Assembly: GCF_026802175.1 (NCBI RefSeq)
Contig: NZ_CP113797.1
Coordinates: 1,837,026 to 1,901,025 of the forward strand
Length of the DNA: 64,000 nucleotides
Direction: 5' to 3'
DNA from: Thermocoleostomius sinensis A174
GTDB taxonomy: Bacteria > Cyanobacteriota > Cyanobacteriia > Elainellales > Elainellaceae
Shown here in pieces: positions 16,404 to 25,064 of the stretch (position 1 is the stretch's first letter; each line of letters opens with the position of its first letter). The notes under the pieces were generated by a model. It saw nothing but the letters and a program-made list of their open reading frames with translations. It was not told the DNA's origin and searched no databases. The position numbers and the translations under genes are program-made.

Positions 16404-16616
16404 AGCGAAAACTCCTAGTTTCAGATGAGGAAACTAGAAGCCAAATTCGATCGCCGTTGCAGCAAGATCTGTCAGCCAGGAGAAGGGTATAATTTCTCCT
16501 AGCCTTAGACCGGGCTTGATCCGGTTTAAGGTTAGCTGGTTAGGGTCGTTGGTAGCTTCCCTAATCAGCGCCTAGAACTTAGCTTCTAGGGTTGACGTTG
16601 ATGCGATGACTACCTT
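16404..16616 (-). promoter_or_regulatory. Structured 5' leader A (candidate cis-regulatory RNA)
   Basis: Reading the minus strand, AAGGTAG at 16616-16610 is followed by five helices. P1 is CCTAGAA/TTCTAGG (16590-16584 / 16577-16571). P2 is GCTG/CAGC (16538-16535 with 16569-16566) and encloses P3 TTAGGG/CCCTAA. P4 is ACCGG/CCGGT with loop ATCAAGC (16525-16509). P5 is AGGAGAA/TTCTCCT (16500-16478). Then comes a hairpin CTAGTTTC/GAAACTAG (16437-16415) touching the ribosome site. The same order of elements and length exists at 49418-49630. Confidence 0.65.
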
Positions 16617-16623
16617 TGACAGA

Positions 16624-16654
16624 GAAAAAGATAGCCTCGATTCCTGAGGCTATC
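16624..16654 (-). terminator. Rho-independent terminator after the dihydropyrimidinase gene
   Basis: GATAGCCTC (16630-16638) and GAGGCTATC (16646-16654) form a perfect 9-bp stem with a 7-base loop. On the minus strand it is followed by TTTTTCTC. It sits 185 bases past the dihydropyrimidinase stop and immediately before leader A, so it insulates the two units. Confidence 0.85.
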
Positions 16655-16838
16655 ACTTTGCTATGAAATAATCAAGTTATTTGTGAACAATCTAATGAAG
16701 CGGCGACTGACTATCTAGGAAGGAATAGCTAGGAAGGAATAGAGGAAAGAGAGGATAAACAATGAAGAGTAGAAAGAATAAAAGATAAGAAAAACCAAAC
16801 ATCTTCCCACTCCCGATTCCCCACTCCCTACTCTCCAC

Positions 16839-18251
16839 CTACAGCACTCGCCCAGAGGCAGATCGTTTCTGAAACCGTCCCGCCCCAGTAGAACCCAGCC
16901 ATTGATCGCCATCAACGATCAGTTGACCACGCAGAAATACCTTTTTCACTTTGCCCGTTACCGACCGTCCTTCATAGAGTGAGTAATCCACGTTGGAGTG
17001 ATGAGTGCTGGCGCTGAGGGTATGCACTTGCGTGGGATCAAACAGCACCAGATCGGCATCACTGCCCACGGCGATCGTGCCTTTGCGTGGAAATAGCCCA
17101 AACATCTTCGCAGGAGCCGTTGCCGTCAGTTGCACAAACCGATTTAGGGTAATTTTGTTGCCGTGTACTCCACCGTCAAATAGCAGCGGAATCCGCAGTT
17201 CAACACCCGGTGCGCCGTTGGGAATTTGCTCAAAGTTATCGCGCCCCAGTTGTTTGGAGCGGTTGATGCCATAGGGGTTTTCGTTGAAGCAAAAGGGACA
17301 GTGATCGGTGGAAACCACCTGCAAATCATCAAATCGGAGTCCGCGCCATAGGGCATGTTGACATTCGTGTTCGCGCAATGGTGGCGTCATCACATATTTC
17401 GCAGCTTCAAATCCCGGTCGATCGTACTCCTCAATGGTTAGAAACAGATAGTGGGGACAGGTTTCGGCAAAGGCAGGAATGCCGCGATCGCGAGCTTCTA
17501 CAATGGAATCAAGGGCTTCTTTAGCCGACAAATGCACCATATACACCGGCACTTCCGCGAGTTCGGCTAGGCGAATGGCGCGATGGGTGGCTTCGGCTTC
17601 CATGATGCGCGGTCGGGTCAGGGCATGATATTTAGGAGAGGTGTTGCCCTGCGCTAAGGCTTCTTCGATTAAAACTTGAATCACTTCGCCGTTTTCGGCA
17701 TGAACTGTCACCATGCCACCCTGCGAGCCAACCGTTCGCATCGATCGAAAAATTTCGGCATCGCTGACCATCAACACACCTGGATAAGCCATAAACATTT
17801 TGAAGCTGGAAATACCATCTTGATTAATCAGATCGGGTAATTCAGACAGCGTTTCTGGGGTGACATCGGTGAGAATGATGTGAAAACTGTAGTCCACGCA
17901 GGCTTGTGGTTCCGCTAGGGCTAACCGTCGATCGAGGGCTTGCTTGGGCGATTCGCCTTTTTTCTGCAAGGCAAAATCGATGATTGTGGTAGTTCCGCCA
18001 AACGCCGCCGATCGAGTTCCAGTTTCGTAGGTATCGCAGGTTTGCGCCATTCCCAGGTCAAATTCCATATGCGTGTGCACATCCACACCCCCTGGCATCA
18101 CCAACAACCCAGCAGCATCGTGAAGAATGGCTGTCTCTGAGGTAATTTCGCGGGCGATCGTGTCAATACATCCATCCCGAATTAGGATATCTGCGTCGTA
18201 ATCATCCACAGCGGTAACAATGCGTCCCCCTTTTATCAGCACCTCAGTCAT
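16839..18251 (-). CDS. Dihydropyrimidinase / D-hydantoinase
   Basis: The ~470-residue amidohydrolase opens rings of dihydropyrimidines or hydantoins. It carries the metal-binding HTH motif (GGVDVHTHMEFDLG), the carboxylated lysine in SSFKMFMAYPG, VTVHAENG and VYMVHLSAKEAL histidines, and the STDHCPF aspartate, all in the order and spacing of dihydropyrimidinases. The start is the ATG at 18251 (MTEVLIKGGRIVTAVDDYDA); 18257 is an alternative. It is transcribed away from a secreted amidohydrolase at 18587 and ends in a strong terminator. Pyrimidine catabolism partners (preA/preT, beta-ureidopropionase) are not in the window, so the physiological substrate is uncertain. Confidence 0.9.
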   Translation of the reverse strand: MTEVLIKGGRIVTAVDDYDADILIRDGCIDTIAREITSETAILHDAAGLLVMPGGVDVHTHMEFDLGMAQTCDTYETGTRSAAFGGTTTIIDFALQKKGESPKQALDRRLALAEPQACVDYSFHIILTDVTPETLSELPDLINQDGISSFKMFMAYPGVLMVSDAEIFRSMRTVGSQGGMVTVHAENGEVIQVLIEEALAQGNTSPKYHALTRPRIMEAEATHRAIRLAELAEVPVYMVHLSAKEALDSIVEARDRGIPAFAETCPHYLFLTIEEYDRPGFEAAKYVMTPPLREHECQHALWRGLRFDDLQVVSTDHCPFCFNENPYGINRSKQLGRDNFEQIPNGAPGVELRIPLLFDGGVHGNKITLNRFVQLTATAPAKMFGLFPRKGTIAVGSDADLVLFDPTQVHTLSASTHHSNVDYSLYEGRSVTGKVKKVFLRGQLIVDGDQWLGSTGAGRFQKRSASGRVL

Positions 18252-18257
18252 GAACAT

Positions 18258-18586
18258 TTCCCCCAGAATGTAATAATGCGGATTCTGAATTGTACTCTGC
18301 CTCCATGATTTAGGCAGAGATCAGTAGAATGTGACGAAATGCAACACCCTTTGAACGCAACACAATTCTGACGTGCAGAAGTACATAAGATGTATATCAG
18401 TCGATCGCCTTAGACCAACGAACAAAGACGGCTAGCTTACAAAATGTAAAGAGTGTTTATGGCAAACAAGGGGCACTGATAAACTCTGGTAAGCCTGTAC
18501 AAGAGGTTTCAAGGCTGAGTTTTAACCCTGGGTATTTCAATGAACGAATTAATTTTTGAACATGCTGTGTATATAAGGATACCCAC
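18258..18586. other. Divergent promoter region with an 8-bp dyad
   Basis: The 329 bases between dihydropyrimidinase and the secreted amidohydrolase contain a perfect inverted repeat CTCTGCCT (18295-18302) / AGGCAGAG (18312-18319) with a 9-base spacer, 44 bases upstream of the minus-strand start. It may be an operator. Nothing else stands out. Confidence 0.5.
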
Positions 18587-19975
18587 ATGCGGTTGCATTA
18601 CTCGATTGTCTTAGGAACTCTGCTGCTACTGCTAACTGGATTTATTACACAAACAGGATTTGCGCAAGGTCAATCATCTACTGAAACCCAAAGCCAGGAA
18701 CTTACCAGCGTCTTGTTCGAGAATGTGCGAATCTTTGATGGCATTTCTGAGCAACTGTCTGCCCCCTCCAATGTGTTAGTAGCAGGCAACAAAATTCAAA
18801 CCATTTCTACTGCATCAATTGCTGCACCCGAAAGCGGCGTTACCCGCATTAATGGTGAGGGGCGGGTGCTGATGCCCGGACTGATTGATGCCCATGTTCA
18901 CCTAATTATGGAAACGACCCCTGTCGAGCAACTCCTCTCTCCCGATACTTCTGTGGAAACGGTGTTCAAGCAAGGGGAGGCAAACGCCACAGCCATGTTG
19001 ATGCGGGGATTCACCAGTGCCCGTGATGTGGCGGGGCCGGTGTTTCAGTTAAAGCGATCGATCGATCGGGGGGATGTGGTTGGGCCGCGCATCTGGCCAT
19101 CAGGGGCAATGATTTCGCAAACGGCCGGACACGGTGATTTCCGTTCCCTCACAGAGATTCCGAGAACCCCGTCTAGCCCGCTCAGCCGCGCAGAACAATA
19201 CGGAGTGGGGGCGATCGCCGATGGTGTGGATGAAGTCCTCCGTAAAACCCGCGAGCAACTGATGCAGGGAGCTAGTCAGATCAAGCTGGCAGCAGGTGGC
19301 GGCGTAGCCTCAGCTTATGATCCATTAGATGCCAGCCAGTACACGGAAGCCGAGTTTAAAGCGGCTGTGGATGCGGCTGCAAACTGGAATACCTATGTGA
19401 CCATCCATGCCTATACCCCTACTGCGATTCAAACAGCCATTCGGGCTGGTGTGAAGTGCGTTGAACATGGTCAATTAATGGATGAGGAAACCGCTCGGTT
19501 GATGGCAGAGAAGGGCGTTTGGTTGAGTATACAGCCATTTCTGGACGATGAAGATGCCAATCCCTATCCAGAAGGTTCTGAGAATCGGGCAAAGCAACTT
19601 CAGGTGGCAACAGGAACCGACAACGCCTACAACCTGGCGAAAAAATACAACCTCAAAACGGCCTGGGGTACGGATAACTTATACAGTGCCCAAGGAGCCG
19701 CTCGTCGGGGGGCAAAACTGGCAAAACTGGTGCGCTGGTACACGCCTGCTGAAGTGCTACGGATGGCAACGAGTAGCAATGCTGAATTATTAGCCATGTC
19801 TGGGCCGCGCAATCCCTATCCCGGCAAGTTGGGGGTTGTGGAAGAGGGAGCATTGGCGGATCTGCTGCTGGTAGATGGCAATCCGCTGGAGAACATTCAG
19901 TTGATTGAAGATCCAGCCAAGAATTTTGTGGTGATCATGAAAGACGGCAAAATTTACCAGAATCTTCTCAATTAA
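18587..19975 (+). CDS. Secreted metal-dependent amidohydrolase
   Basis: The 462-residue protein has a signal peptide (MRLHYSIVLGTLLLLLTGFI..., cleavage likely after GFAQ, about residue 27). The amidohydrolase core has the HVH metal site in LMPGLIDAHVHLIME, the bridging-lysine segment QIKLAAGGGV, TIHAYT and VEHGQL histidines, and the aspartate in AWGTDN. It resembles the exported imidazolonepropionase-like/prolidase-like subgroup that hydrolyses X-Pro dipeptides or similar amides. The substrate is not resolved by sequence. It would act in the periplasm, and has its own promoter region facing the hydantoinase gene. Confidence 0.88.
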   Translation: MRLHYSIVLGTLLLLLTGFITQTGFAQGQSSTETQSQELTSVLFENVRIFDGISEQLSAPSNVLVAGNKIQTISTASIAAPESGVTRINGEGRVLMPGLIDAHVHLIMETTPVEQLLSPDTSVETVFKQGEANATAMLMRGFTSARDVAGPVFQLKRSIDRGDVVGPRIWPSGAMISQTAGHGDFRSLTEIPRTPSSPLSRAEQYGVGAIADGVDEVLRKTREQLMQGASQIKLAAGGGVASAYDPLDASQYTEAEFKAAVDAAANWNTYVTIHAYTPTAIQTAIRAGVKCVEHGQLMDEETARLMAEKGVWLSIQPFLDDEDANPYPEGSENRAKQLQVATGTDNAYNLAKKYNLKTAWGTDNLYSAQGAARRGAKLAKLVRWYTPAEVLRMATSSNAELLAMSGPRNPYPGKLGVVEEGALADLLLVDGNPLENIQLIEDPAKNFVVIMKDGKIYQNLLN

Positions 19976-20751
19976 TTGCAGCGAATCGTAGATTCATCGG
20001 GATTGTAATTTTTTGAGTGCGACCGTCTCAGTCGCGTCCCTGAACCGAAGGCAATCTGCGATCGAGACGATCGCACCGACACAACATTATGGACATATCC
20101 GATTCAATCGGATTGTTTTTCGGGTAGTCACAAGCTTTGATTCAGGTAAAACCTGGATCTATTCAATATCTTTTTGAGTTTTGCCGTCTATTCCCTGTTC
20201 ACCATGATTCACGTATCCAAGTATTTTAGTGCGATCGCCCGTTCGCTTGCCCTGGTTACCACCAGCCTCGCTCTATTTTTGAGTGTAGCTGATGGCGGTG
20301 GGAGGAACTGTGGGTGCCAGTCCTTAGCAAGGCGGAGCGGTTTCGGTCAATGGAGGCGGTGTTGTTGCTCGTAACGACAGCAGCCCAGAAGGATGGCAGG
20401 TCAGGGTGATTTTGACTCAGTCCTTTTGAACTGGGATAGAGGCATCCAAAGTCTTCATTTCCAGTTTGATTTAATTTGCAAGCCTAGCCAATGCAGAAGA
20501 CTTTGATATGTTTTACACTTCAATGACTTCAGAACATGATACACGCTTAATCCCAAACCAGGGACTACTGATCGTACCAAAGCACAACACTCAGCAGGAT
20601 CTCTAAAAGTACCCTTGAGGGGAATGGCAGTCAAAATGATGTTCTGTAGTATGGAAATCAAATGTTAAACAAACAAAATCACCATCACTATAACTATCAC
20701 TGAAGCATTCCTTCACCGTTATTTTTACCATACGTTAGGGAGAAATTAAAG
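19976..20751. other. Gene-poor region containing a broken small gene
   Basis: The stretch holds the relic at 20204-20429 and otherwise no frame that looks coding. The AT content is high toward 20650-20750, where the promoter of the small gene at 20752 must lie. Confidence 0.5.
20204..20429 (+). pseudogene. Relic of a small exported protein
   Basis: ATG at 20204 opens a signal-peptide-like sequence (MIHVSKYFSAIARSLALVTT, SLALFLSVADG) that then degenerates. In another frame from about 20307 a plausible mature part reads TVGASP, is cut by TAG (20325-20327), and continues QGGAVSVNGGGVVARND then EGWQVRVILTQSF to TGA at 20427-20429. One frameshift and one stop would explain it. The evidence is only composition and plausibility. 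Confidence 0.35.
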
Positions 20752-20952
20752 ATGTTTCGATGTGTTCGAGATTGCATACGAAGAAGATTAGGACGGTGGG
20801 CAGCCATTTCTCTGGTTTTTTTCATCGCTGCATTACTTGCAACTGGGGGAAATGCCATACTGGCCGCCGCTATTGCCGGAGTCACGTTGGGTGTCGGAAC
20901 ATTGACCATTGCTGCAAACTGTTACTTACAGTGCCGTCCTCAAGTGGGATAA
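20752..20952 (+). CDS. Small membrane peptide with a Gly-Gly site
   Basis: The 66-residue peptide starts MFRCVRDCIRRRLGRWAAIS, with a GGGAGAAA ribosome site about 8 bases before the ATG. It has a strongly basic N-terminus, a hydrophobic segment (about 18-32), then ATGG followed by a second Ala/Gly/Val-rich hydrophobic half (NAILAAAIAGVTLGVGTLTI) and a short tail with two cysteines. It might be a small membrane protein or a bacteriocin-like peptide with a double-glycine site, but no ABC peptidase/exporter gene is nearby. I do not recognise it. It converges on the LivF-type gene. Confidence 0.5.
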   Translation: MFRCVRDCIRRRLGRWAAISLVFFIAALLATGGNAILAAAIAGVTLGVGTLTIAANCYLQCRPQVG

Positions 20953-20977
20953 CGCATCAGGGGCAAGGGATTAGAGA

Positions 20978-21718
20978 TTAAGCGTTGCCTAACGTGCGCC
21001 CGCCCCCCAAATACAGTTCTCCCACCTTAGGGTCATTTAGCAACGCTAGCCCTGGACCTTCAAATCGATCGCGTCCGGCTTCCAAAACATAGCCGCGATC
21101 GGCCATTGCCAACGCTTTGCGAGCATTCTGCTCTACCAAAATAATCGAAATTCCCTCTTGGTTGATGCGCTGAATCAATTCAAATACGCTATTCACCAGT
21201 ACCGGAGACAGGGCCGCCGACGGTTCATCTAAAATTAGCAAACTCGGTTGCAGCATCAGCGCCCGCCCCATTGCCAGTTGTTGCCGTTCTCCTCCGGATA
21301 GCGTCCCTGCGCGTTGACGGCGTCGTTCCAACAAGCGGGGAAACAGATCAAAAATGCGATCTTTTGCTTGTTTCAGCGAACCACTGCGAATAAACGCTCC
21401 CATCTCTAAGTTTTCTTCCACGGTGAGGGATGGAAACACATTAGCGATTTGCGGCACATAGCACATGCCCCGTTGCACAATTTGGTTTGGTCTCAGCCCC
21501 ACAATATCGTTGCCATTGAAGCGGATGCTGCCTTGATGGGGTGTCAGTAGCCCAAACACTGTCTTCGCCAGCGTGGACTTCCCCGCTCCATTCGGCCCAA
21601 TCACAACGACTAACTCGCCGGGATAGAGCTTGAAATTAACTCCCTGGAGGATATCCAAATCCTTGACATACCCCGCATAAACATCTTCAACCTGTAATAG
21701 AGGAACACGATCGGACAT
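20978..21718 (-). CDS. ABC transporter ATP-binding protein, LivF type
   Basis: The 246-residue ATPase belongs to the LivF/NatE/UrtE group, which powers branched-chain or neutral amino-acid or urea uptake. It shows Walker A GPNGAGKST (about 38-46), the group-typical GMCYVPQIANVFPSLTVEEN, signature LSGGERQQLAMGRAL, Walker B LLILDEP and the EQN switch region. Partner genes (LivG/H/M, binding protein) are not adjacent, so it is an orphan ATPase, as is common in cyanobacteria. A NatE identity is plausible but not proved. Confidence 0.87.
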   Translation of the reverse strand: MSDRVPLLQVEDVYAGYVKDLDILQGVNFKLYPGELVVVIGPNGAGKSTLAKTVFGLLTPHQGSIRFNGNDIVGLRPNQIVQRGMCYVPQIANVFPSLTVEENLEMGAFIRSGSLKQAKDRIFDLFPRLLERRRQRAGTLSGGERQQLAMGRALMLQPSLLILDEPSAALSPVLVNSVFELIQRINQEGISIILVEQNARKALAMADRGYVLEAGRDRFEGPGLALLNDPKVGELYLGGGRTLGNA

Positions 21719-21823
21719 AGCAAGAAACGGGAAAGGACAAAAGCGAAAGGCTAAAAATAGAGCGTCACGCTTTAAATTTATCCTTTATCTCTCGTCCTTC
21801 AGTCTTGGTTTACTCAAGTTTAT

Positions 21824-22048
21824 TCAAGGTGTATTTTGCAGGTCTGGGCGTTCTTCCGGAACGATCGCTCCTTCAACGGGGCAGACTTGCAAGCAAATAC
21901 CACAGTCAATGCAGGTGGCAAAGTCAATCCAGTACCAATCTGTACCTTTAGTGTTTTTGCCCGGGCCGTCGTGAATGCAAGCAACGGGGCAGGCATCTAC
22001 GCAATCGGCAACGCCCTCACAAGTGTTTGTAACGATCGTATGTGGCAT
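21824..22048 (-). CDS. Bacterial-type two-cluster ferredoxin
   Basis: The 74-residue ferredoxin has two cysteine motifs: CEGVADCVDACP (residues 10-21) and CIDCGICLQVCP. The first (Cx5CxxxCP) and second (CxxCxxCxxxCP) motifs, plus DWYWIDFATC between them, match seven- or eight-iron ferredoxins that carry electrons in the cytoplasm. Whether the first site is 3Fe-4S or 4Fe-4S cannot be decided here. It is divergent from the cupin gene, with an operator-like dyad between them. Confidence 0.92.
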   Translation of the reverse strand: MPHTIVTNTCEGVADCVDACPVACIHDGPGKNTKGTDWYWIDFATCIDCGICLQVCPVEGAIVPEERPDLQNTP

Positions 22049-22364
22049 AGGGTTCTCTCTTCAATCGGCAATGCCTAATAGTTGCTAGATTTATAATGTC
22101 TAAATGACTAGACAGTCAGAGTGTCTAGACTAGCAGCCTAACGCTATTTCAGCACCATTTCAACGCTCTACTCCAACAATAGCGGGTGAATGCGGTTCAC
22201 TGCCAAAAAATCTGGCGTTGCTGATTGGATGGATTTTGTCAGGGCGTTTCGCGAAATGCCCTAACAGTGACAGTGACACTCTTTGGACTTAGAGACACAA
22301 TGGGTTCTGAGAGCTAAAGAAGGCATATGAGTGTGTAACAGTTCTGAGTTGTAAGAGGTGTTCA
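22049..22364. promoter_or_regulatory. Divergent promoter region with overlapping dyads
   Basis: Between ferredoxin and cupin lies CTAGACA (22108-22114) / TGTCTAG (22122-22128), a perfect inverted repeat with a 7-base spacer. It overlaps a second dyad GTCTA (22098-22102) / TAGAC (22109-22113). An arrangement of tandem TCTAGAC half-sites suggests a dimeric regulator (TetR or MarR type). The regulator is not encoded next to it. Confidence 0.55.
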
Positions 22365-22859
22365 ATGTCTATTGATGAAAATCTATCTGCCACTACTGCC
22401 CCTGCATCCGAACAAATACCTGAGCACACTGCACCGGAAAAATTTGCGAAAAATCTGCCAGAAATCATTACTGTTCGTCCTGACGCCGAGACTTTAACTC
22501 GTCAACACTTACCCTATTTTGTTGGTATTTCGCAGGCAACTGCTGGAGCTAAGGGCATTGCGATGAATCTGGTCATCATTCCACCGGGTGGTTCGGCGAA
22601 GCCGCATTTCCACCGAGATTATGAAACTGCGATTTATCTAGTGAAGGGACGGGTGGAAACCCGCTATGGGCACGGATTGAAGCAAACTATCATCAATGAA
22701 CCAGGTGATTTTATTTTTATTCCTCCGGGCGTTCCACATCAGCCGTTTAATTTAAGTGACACGGAGCCAGCCCACGCGATCGTGGCTCGCAATGATCCCA
22801 ATGAACAAGAAAATGTTGTGTTGTATGATGCAACTGCAAAGATTGAAATAGATTCATGA
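22365..22859 (+). CDS. Cupin domain protein
   Basis: The 164-residue protein has a single cupin barrel: motif 1 KPHFHRDYETAIYLVKGRVE (about 84-103) supplies two histidines and a glutamate, and motif 2 PGDFIFIPPGVPHQPFN (about 121-137) supplies the second histidine, so a metal site is complete. The first 40 residues are disordered and acidic. Cupins of this size may be dioxygenases, isomerases or sensors; nothing identifies the substrate. It is transcribed divergently from the ferredoxin and probably shares regulation with it. Confidence 0.88.
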   Translation: MSIDENLSATTAPASEQIPEHTAPEKFAKNLPEIITVRPDAETLTRQHLPYFVGISQATAGAKGIAMNLVIIPPGGSAKPHFHRDYETAIYLVKGRVETRYGHGLKQTIINEPGDFIFIPPGVPHQPFNLSDTEPAHAIVARNDPNEQENVVLYDATAKIEIDS

Positions 22860-23203
22860 AAGGCCCACTATCTTACTCATCACTGTGCTCATCACTTTTA
22901 GGTCACATTGATGCGTTAGATTGAAGACTGGGGAAGACTGTCACATTTGTCGCCCTCACCTCAATGTCACTCTTAAAGAGCGAGGGGACTCGATCTGGGT
23001 TCCCTACTCACCGCCTAGGAGAAGAGGTTGGGGAATGAGGGGAAACTTGCAACTGTGACATTCCCCGATGGACAGTGAGGCAGAAATGCGATCGAGTTTG
23101 AGGAGCCGCTTCCGGTTTGTTCAGTCTGTGCCTTCAATTGTTCTGCCTGTTTGATACGCTAACCATAGCGACGCACTAAACCCAAGTTCAGAGGAAAACA
23201 AGA
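22860..23203. other. Spacer with a relative of the dispersed repeat
   Basis: 22953-23043 (CCCTCACC ... GGAGAAGAGGTTGGGGAATGAGGGG) is a diverged relative of the repeats at 9786 and 61286. The rest shows no feature beyond the ribosome site AGAGGAAAAC before the rhomboid gene. Confidence 0.5.
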
Positions 23204-23905
23204 GTGGTTCCCCTACGCGATGACAATCCAGTCAGCATTACACCGATCGTTACCTACGCCATCATTGCTATTAACATCGTTGTGTTTGTGTATGAACTTA
23301 GCCTGTCGCCTCAGCAACTTGAAAGTTTGTTTCAAACCTATGCGCTTGTACCCCAAGATCTGACCGTCGCGCTGCAAAGTGGGGACGCTGGACAAATTAT
23401 CGCGCAATCGCTGACCTTAATTACCTCTCAATTTTTGCACGGAGGTTTTTTGCATATTGGCGGCAACATGCTGTTTTTGTGGGTATTTGGTAACAATATC
23501 GAGGATCAGTTAGGACATGTTCGATTTCTAATTTTTTACTTGCTGTGTGGGGCGTTAGCCGGCCTAGCACAGTGGTTTTTCTCGATAGACTCTCCGATTC
23601 CCACCCTGGGAGCTAGTGGTGCGATCGCTGGGGTCTTGGGAGCCTATATCCTTCGCTTTCCGCGAGCTAGAATTTTAACCCTTGTGCCGTTGGGATTCTT
23701 TCTCACCACCTTTCGCATTCCAGCGATTTTCTTTCTGGGCTTTTGGTTTTTTCAACAAGCACTCTACAGCATCGCGAGTTTGCAAGCCACAGCCGATATG
23801 GGAAGTGGTGGTGTGGCCTATTGGGCCCATGCTGGTGGCTTTGTATTTGGAGCCATTCTCGGCCCCATATTTGGGTTGTTCTCCTCTAAAACTCCCTATT
23901 CTTAG
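23204..23905 (+). CDS. Rhomboid family intramembrane serine protease
   Basis: The 233-residue protein has six to seven membrane helices and the rhomboid catalytic set. These are the HGGFLHIGGNMLFLWVFGNN helix with His and Asn, the catalytic serine in LGASGAIAGVLGAY, and the partner histidine in WAHAGGFVFGA. Rhomboids cut membrane proteins within the bilayer; the substrate is unknown. Translation starts at GTG (23204, VPLRDDNP), supported by the AGAGGAAAAC site and by the family-like N-terminus. It appears monocistronic. Confidence 0.93.
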   Translation: MVPLRDDNPVSITPIVTYAIIAINIVVFVYELSLSPQQLESLFQTYALVPQDLTVALQSGDAGQIIAQSLTLITSQFLHGGFLHIGGNMLFLWVFGNNIEDQLGHVRFLIFYLLCGALAGLAQWFFSIDSPIPTLGASGAIAGVLGAYILRFPRARILTLVPLGFFLTTFRIPAIFFLGFWFFQQALYSIASLQATADMGSGGVAYWAHAGGFVFGAILGPIFGLFSSKTPYS

Positions 23906-24375
23906 GCAAAAACTTTAGAAAATCATTTTTACGTCACATTTGCGCGAAATACTGAGGGTAAGAAGACATATTTGGAGAATCAGGTGAAGTTGCGCTGTTC
24001 GGCGTCTGTCAAAAGATCCCAAGGCTGGTTCTATCTTCACACTGAGACATCGATCGTCACGTTATTGATTCGTTCACTGAAAGCTTTTATTCACTGAGAG
24101 ACATCAATGGCGATCGGTCACTGCAATGGGTCAATTGGCTGGGTTGCGGATTCCTGCTTGTGGGTTACTCCATCCATCTTCTCGCCCTAAGTATCGGACC
24201 ATGGGGTTCAGGTTTTAGTATCTGAATCGCGACCAACGCAGCCCTGACCACTGCTTGATTTTCCAATTTCATTGTCTGTTGTCATTATCTGCACTAGATC
24301 GCAGTTCCTGAAGGCGATCGAGTGCTCTTTCATCCATTGACGTATTCATTGACGCAGTTGATTCCGGAGCCTATT
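23906..24375. other. Intergenic region, nothing recognised
   Basis: The 470 bases between the rhomboid and the surface-protein gene contain only a short direct repeat (TTCACTGAAAG / TTCACTGAGAG near 24075-24102). I see no open frame or clear hairpin. Confidence 0.5.
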
Positions 24376-25008
24376 ATGACTTGTCTAATCAATCGGAAAC
24401 GTTACAACTATCTCGCTAGTTTATTGGGTGTAGCGACCCTGTCCGTTTTAATATCTACGTCGGTTCAGGCACAAACAACCGATCCCGATGTCTCTGCACC
24501 CTCAACATCTGCCAGCGATTTACAACCTGTGGCTCAAAGCCTAGAGGAACCCACCGATACTCAGGGCGTACCAATCGCTCAGCAAATTGCCCCCGGTCGG
24601 GCTACTCGATCGGGACCCAGCTACATTGGGATTGGCGGTAACATTGGATTTGGCGGAGATACGGCCCTTGGCGAAGGCAGCTTTGTGGTATTCAGCAAAG
24701 TGGGGCTGACGCCCAATTTCTCCTTGCGTCCGGGTGTAGCCATTAATGACGATCCAACAGTGCTGATTCCTGTGACAGTTGATTTCCCAGTCGATCCGAT
24801 CAGCGAAACTGTTCCATTTGATGTAGCCCCTTATGTGGGCGGCGGCGTTGCTATTTCTACTGGAAGCGACAGCTTGGTAAGACCGTTGATCACAGGCGGA
24901 TTAGATGTGCCTTTGTCAGAGCAATTCACTGCCAATGCGAACGTCAATGTTGCTTTCTTCCGCGATACCGAAGTGGGACTGATTTTGGGAGTGGGTTATA
25001 ACTTCTAG
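24376..25008 (+). CDS. Exported, probably outer-membrane beta-barrel-like protein
   Basis: About 210 residues start MTCLINRKRYNYLASLLGVA with a signal peptide ending near VQAQ (about 33). A Ser/Thr/Pro-rich linker follows, and then alternating hydrophobic/polar strands (YIGIGGNIGFGGDTALGEGS, VGLILGVGYNF). Ending on an aromatic residue after a beta strand is typical of outer-membrane barrels of the OmpW/OprF-like size class. I prefer ATG 24376 to 24322, because it is directly followed by the basic signal-peptide start. No specific function is assigned. Confidence 0.75.
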   Translation: MTCLINRKRYNYLASLLGVATLSVLISTSVQAQTTDPDVSAPSTSASDLQPVAQSLEEPTDTQGVPIAQQIAPGRATRSGPSYIGIGGNIGFGGDTALGEGSFVVFSKVGLTPNFSLRPGVAINDDPTVLIPVTVDFPVDPISETVPFDVAPYVGGGVAISTGSDSLVRPLITGGLDVPLSEQFTANANVNVAFFRDTEVGLILGVGYNF

Positions 25009-25064
25009 GTGAATTCTAGGTTGAATTTCAGACTGAATTCCAGGTTAATTCGATTACTTCCACA

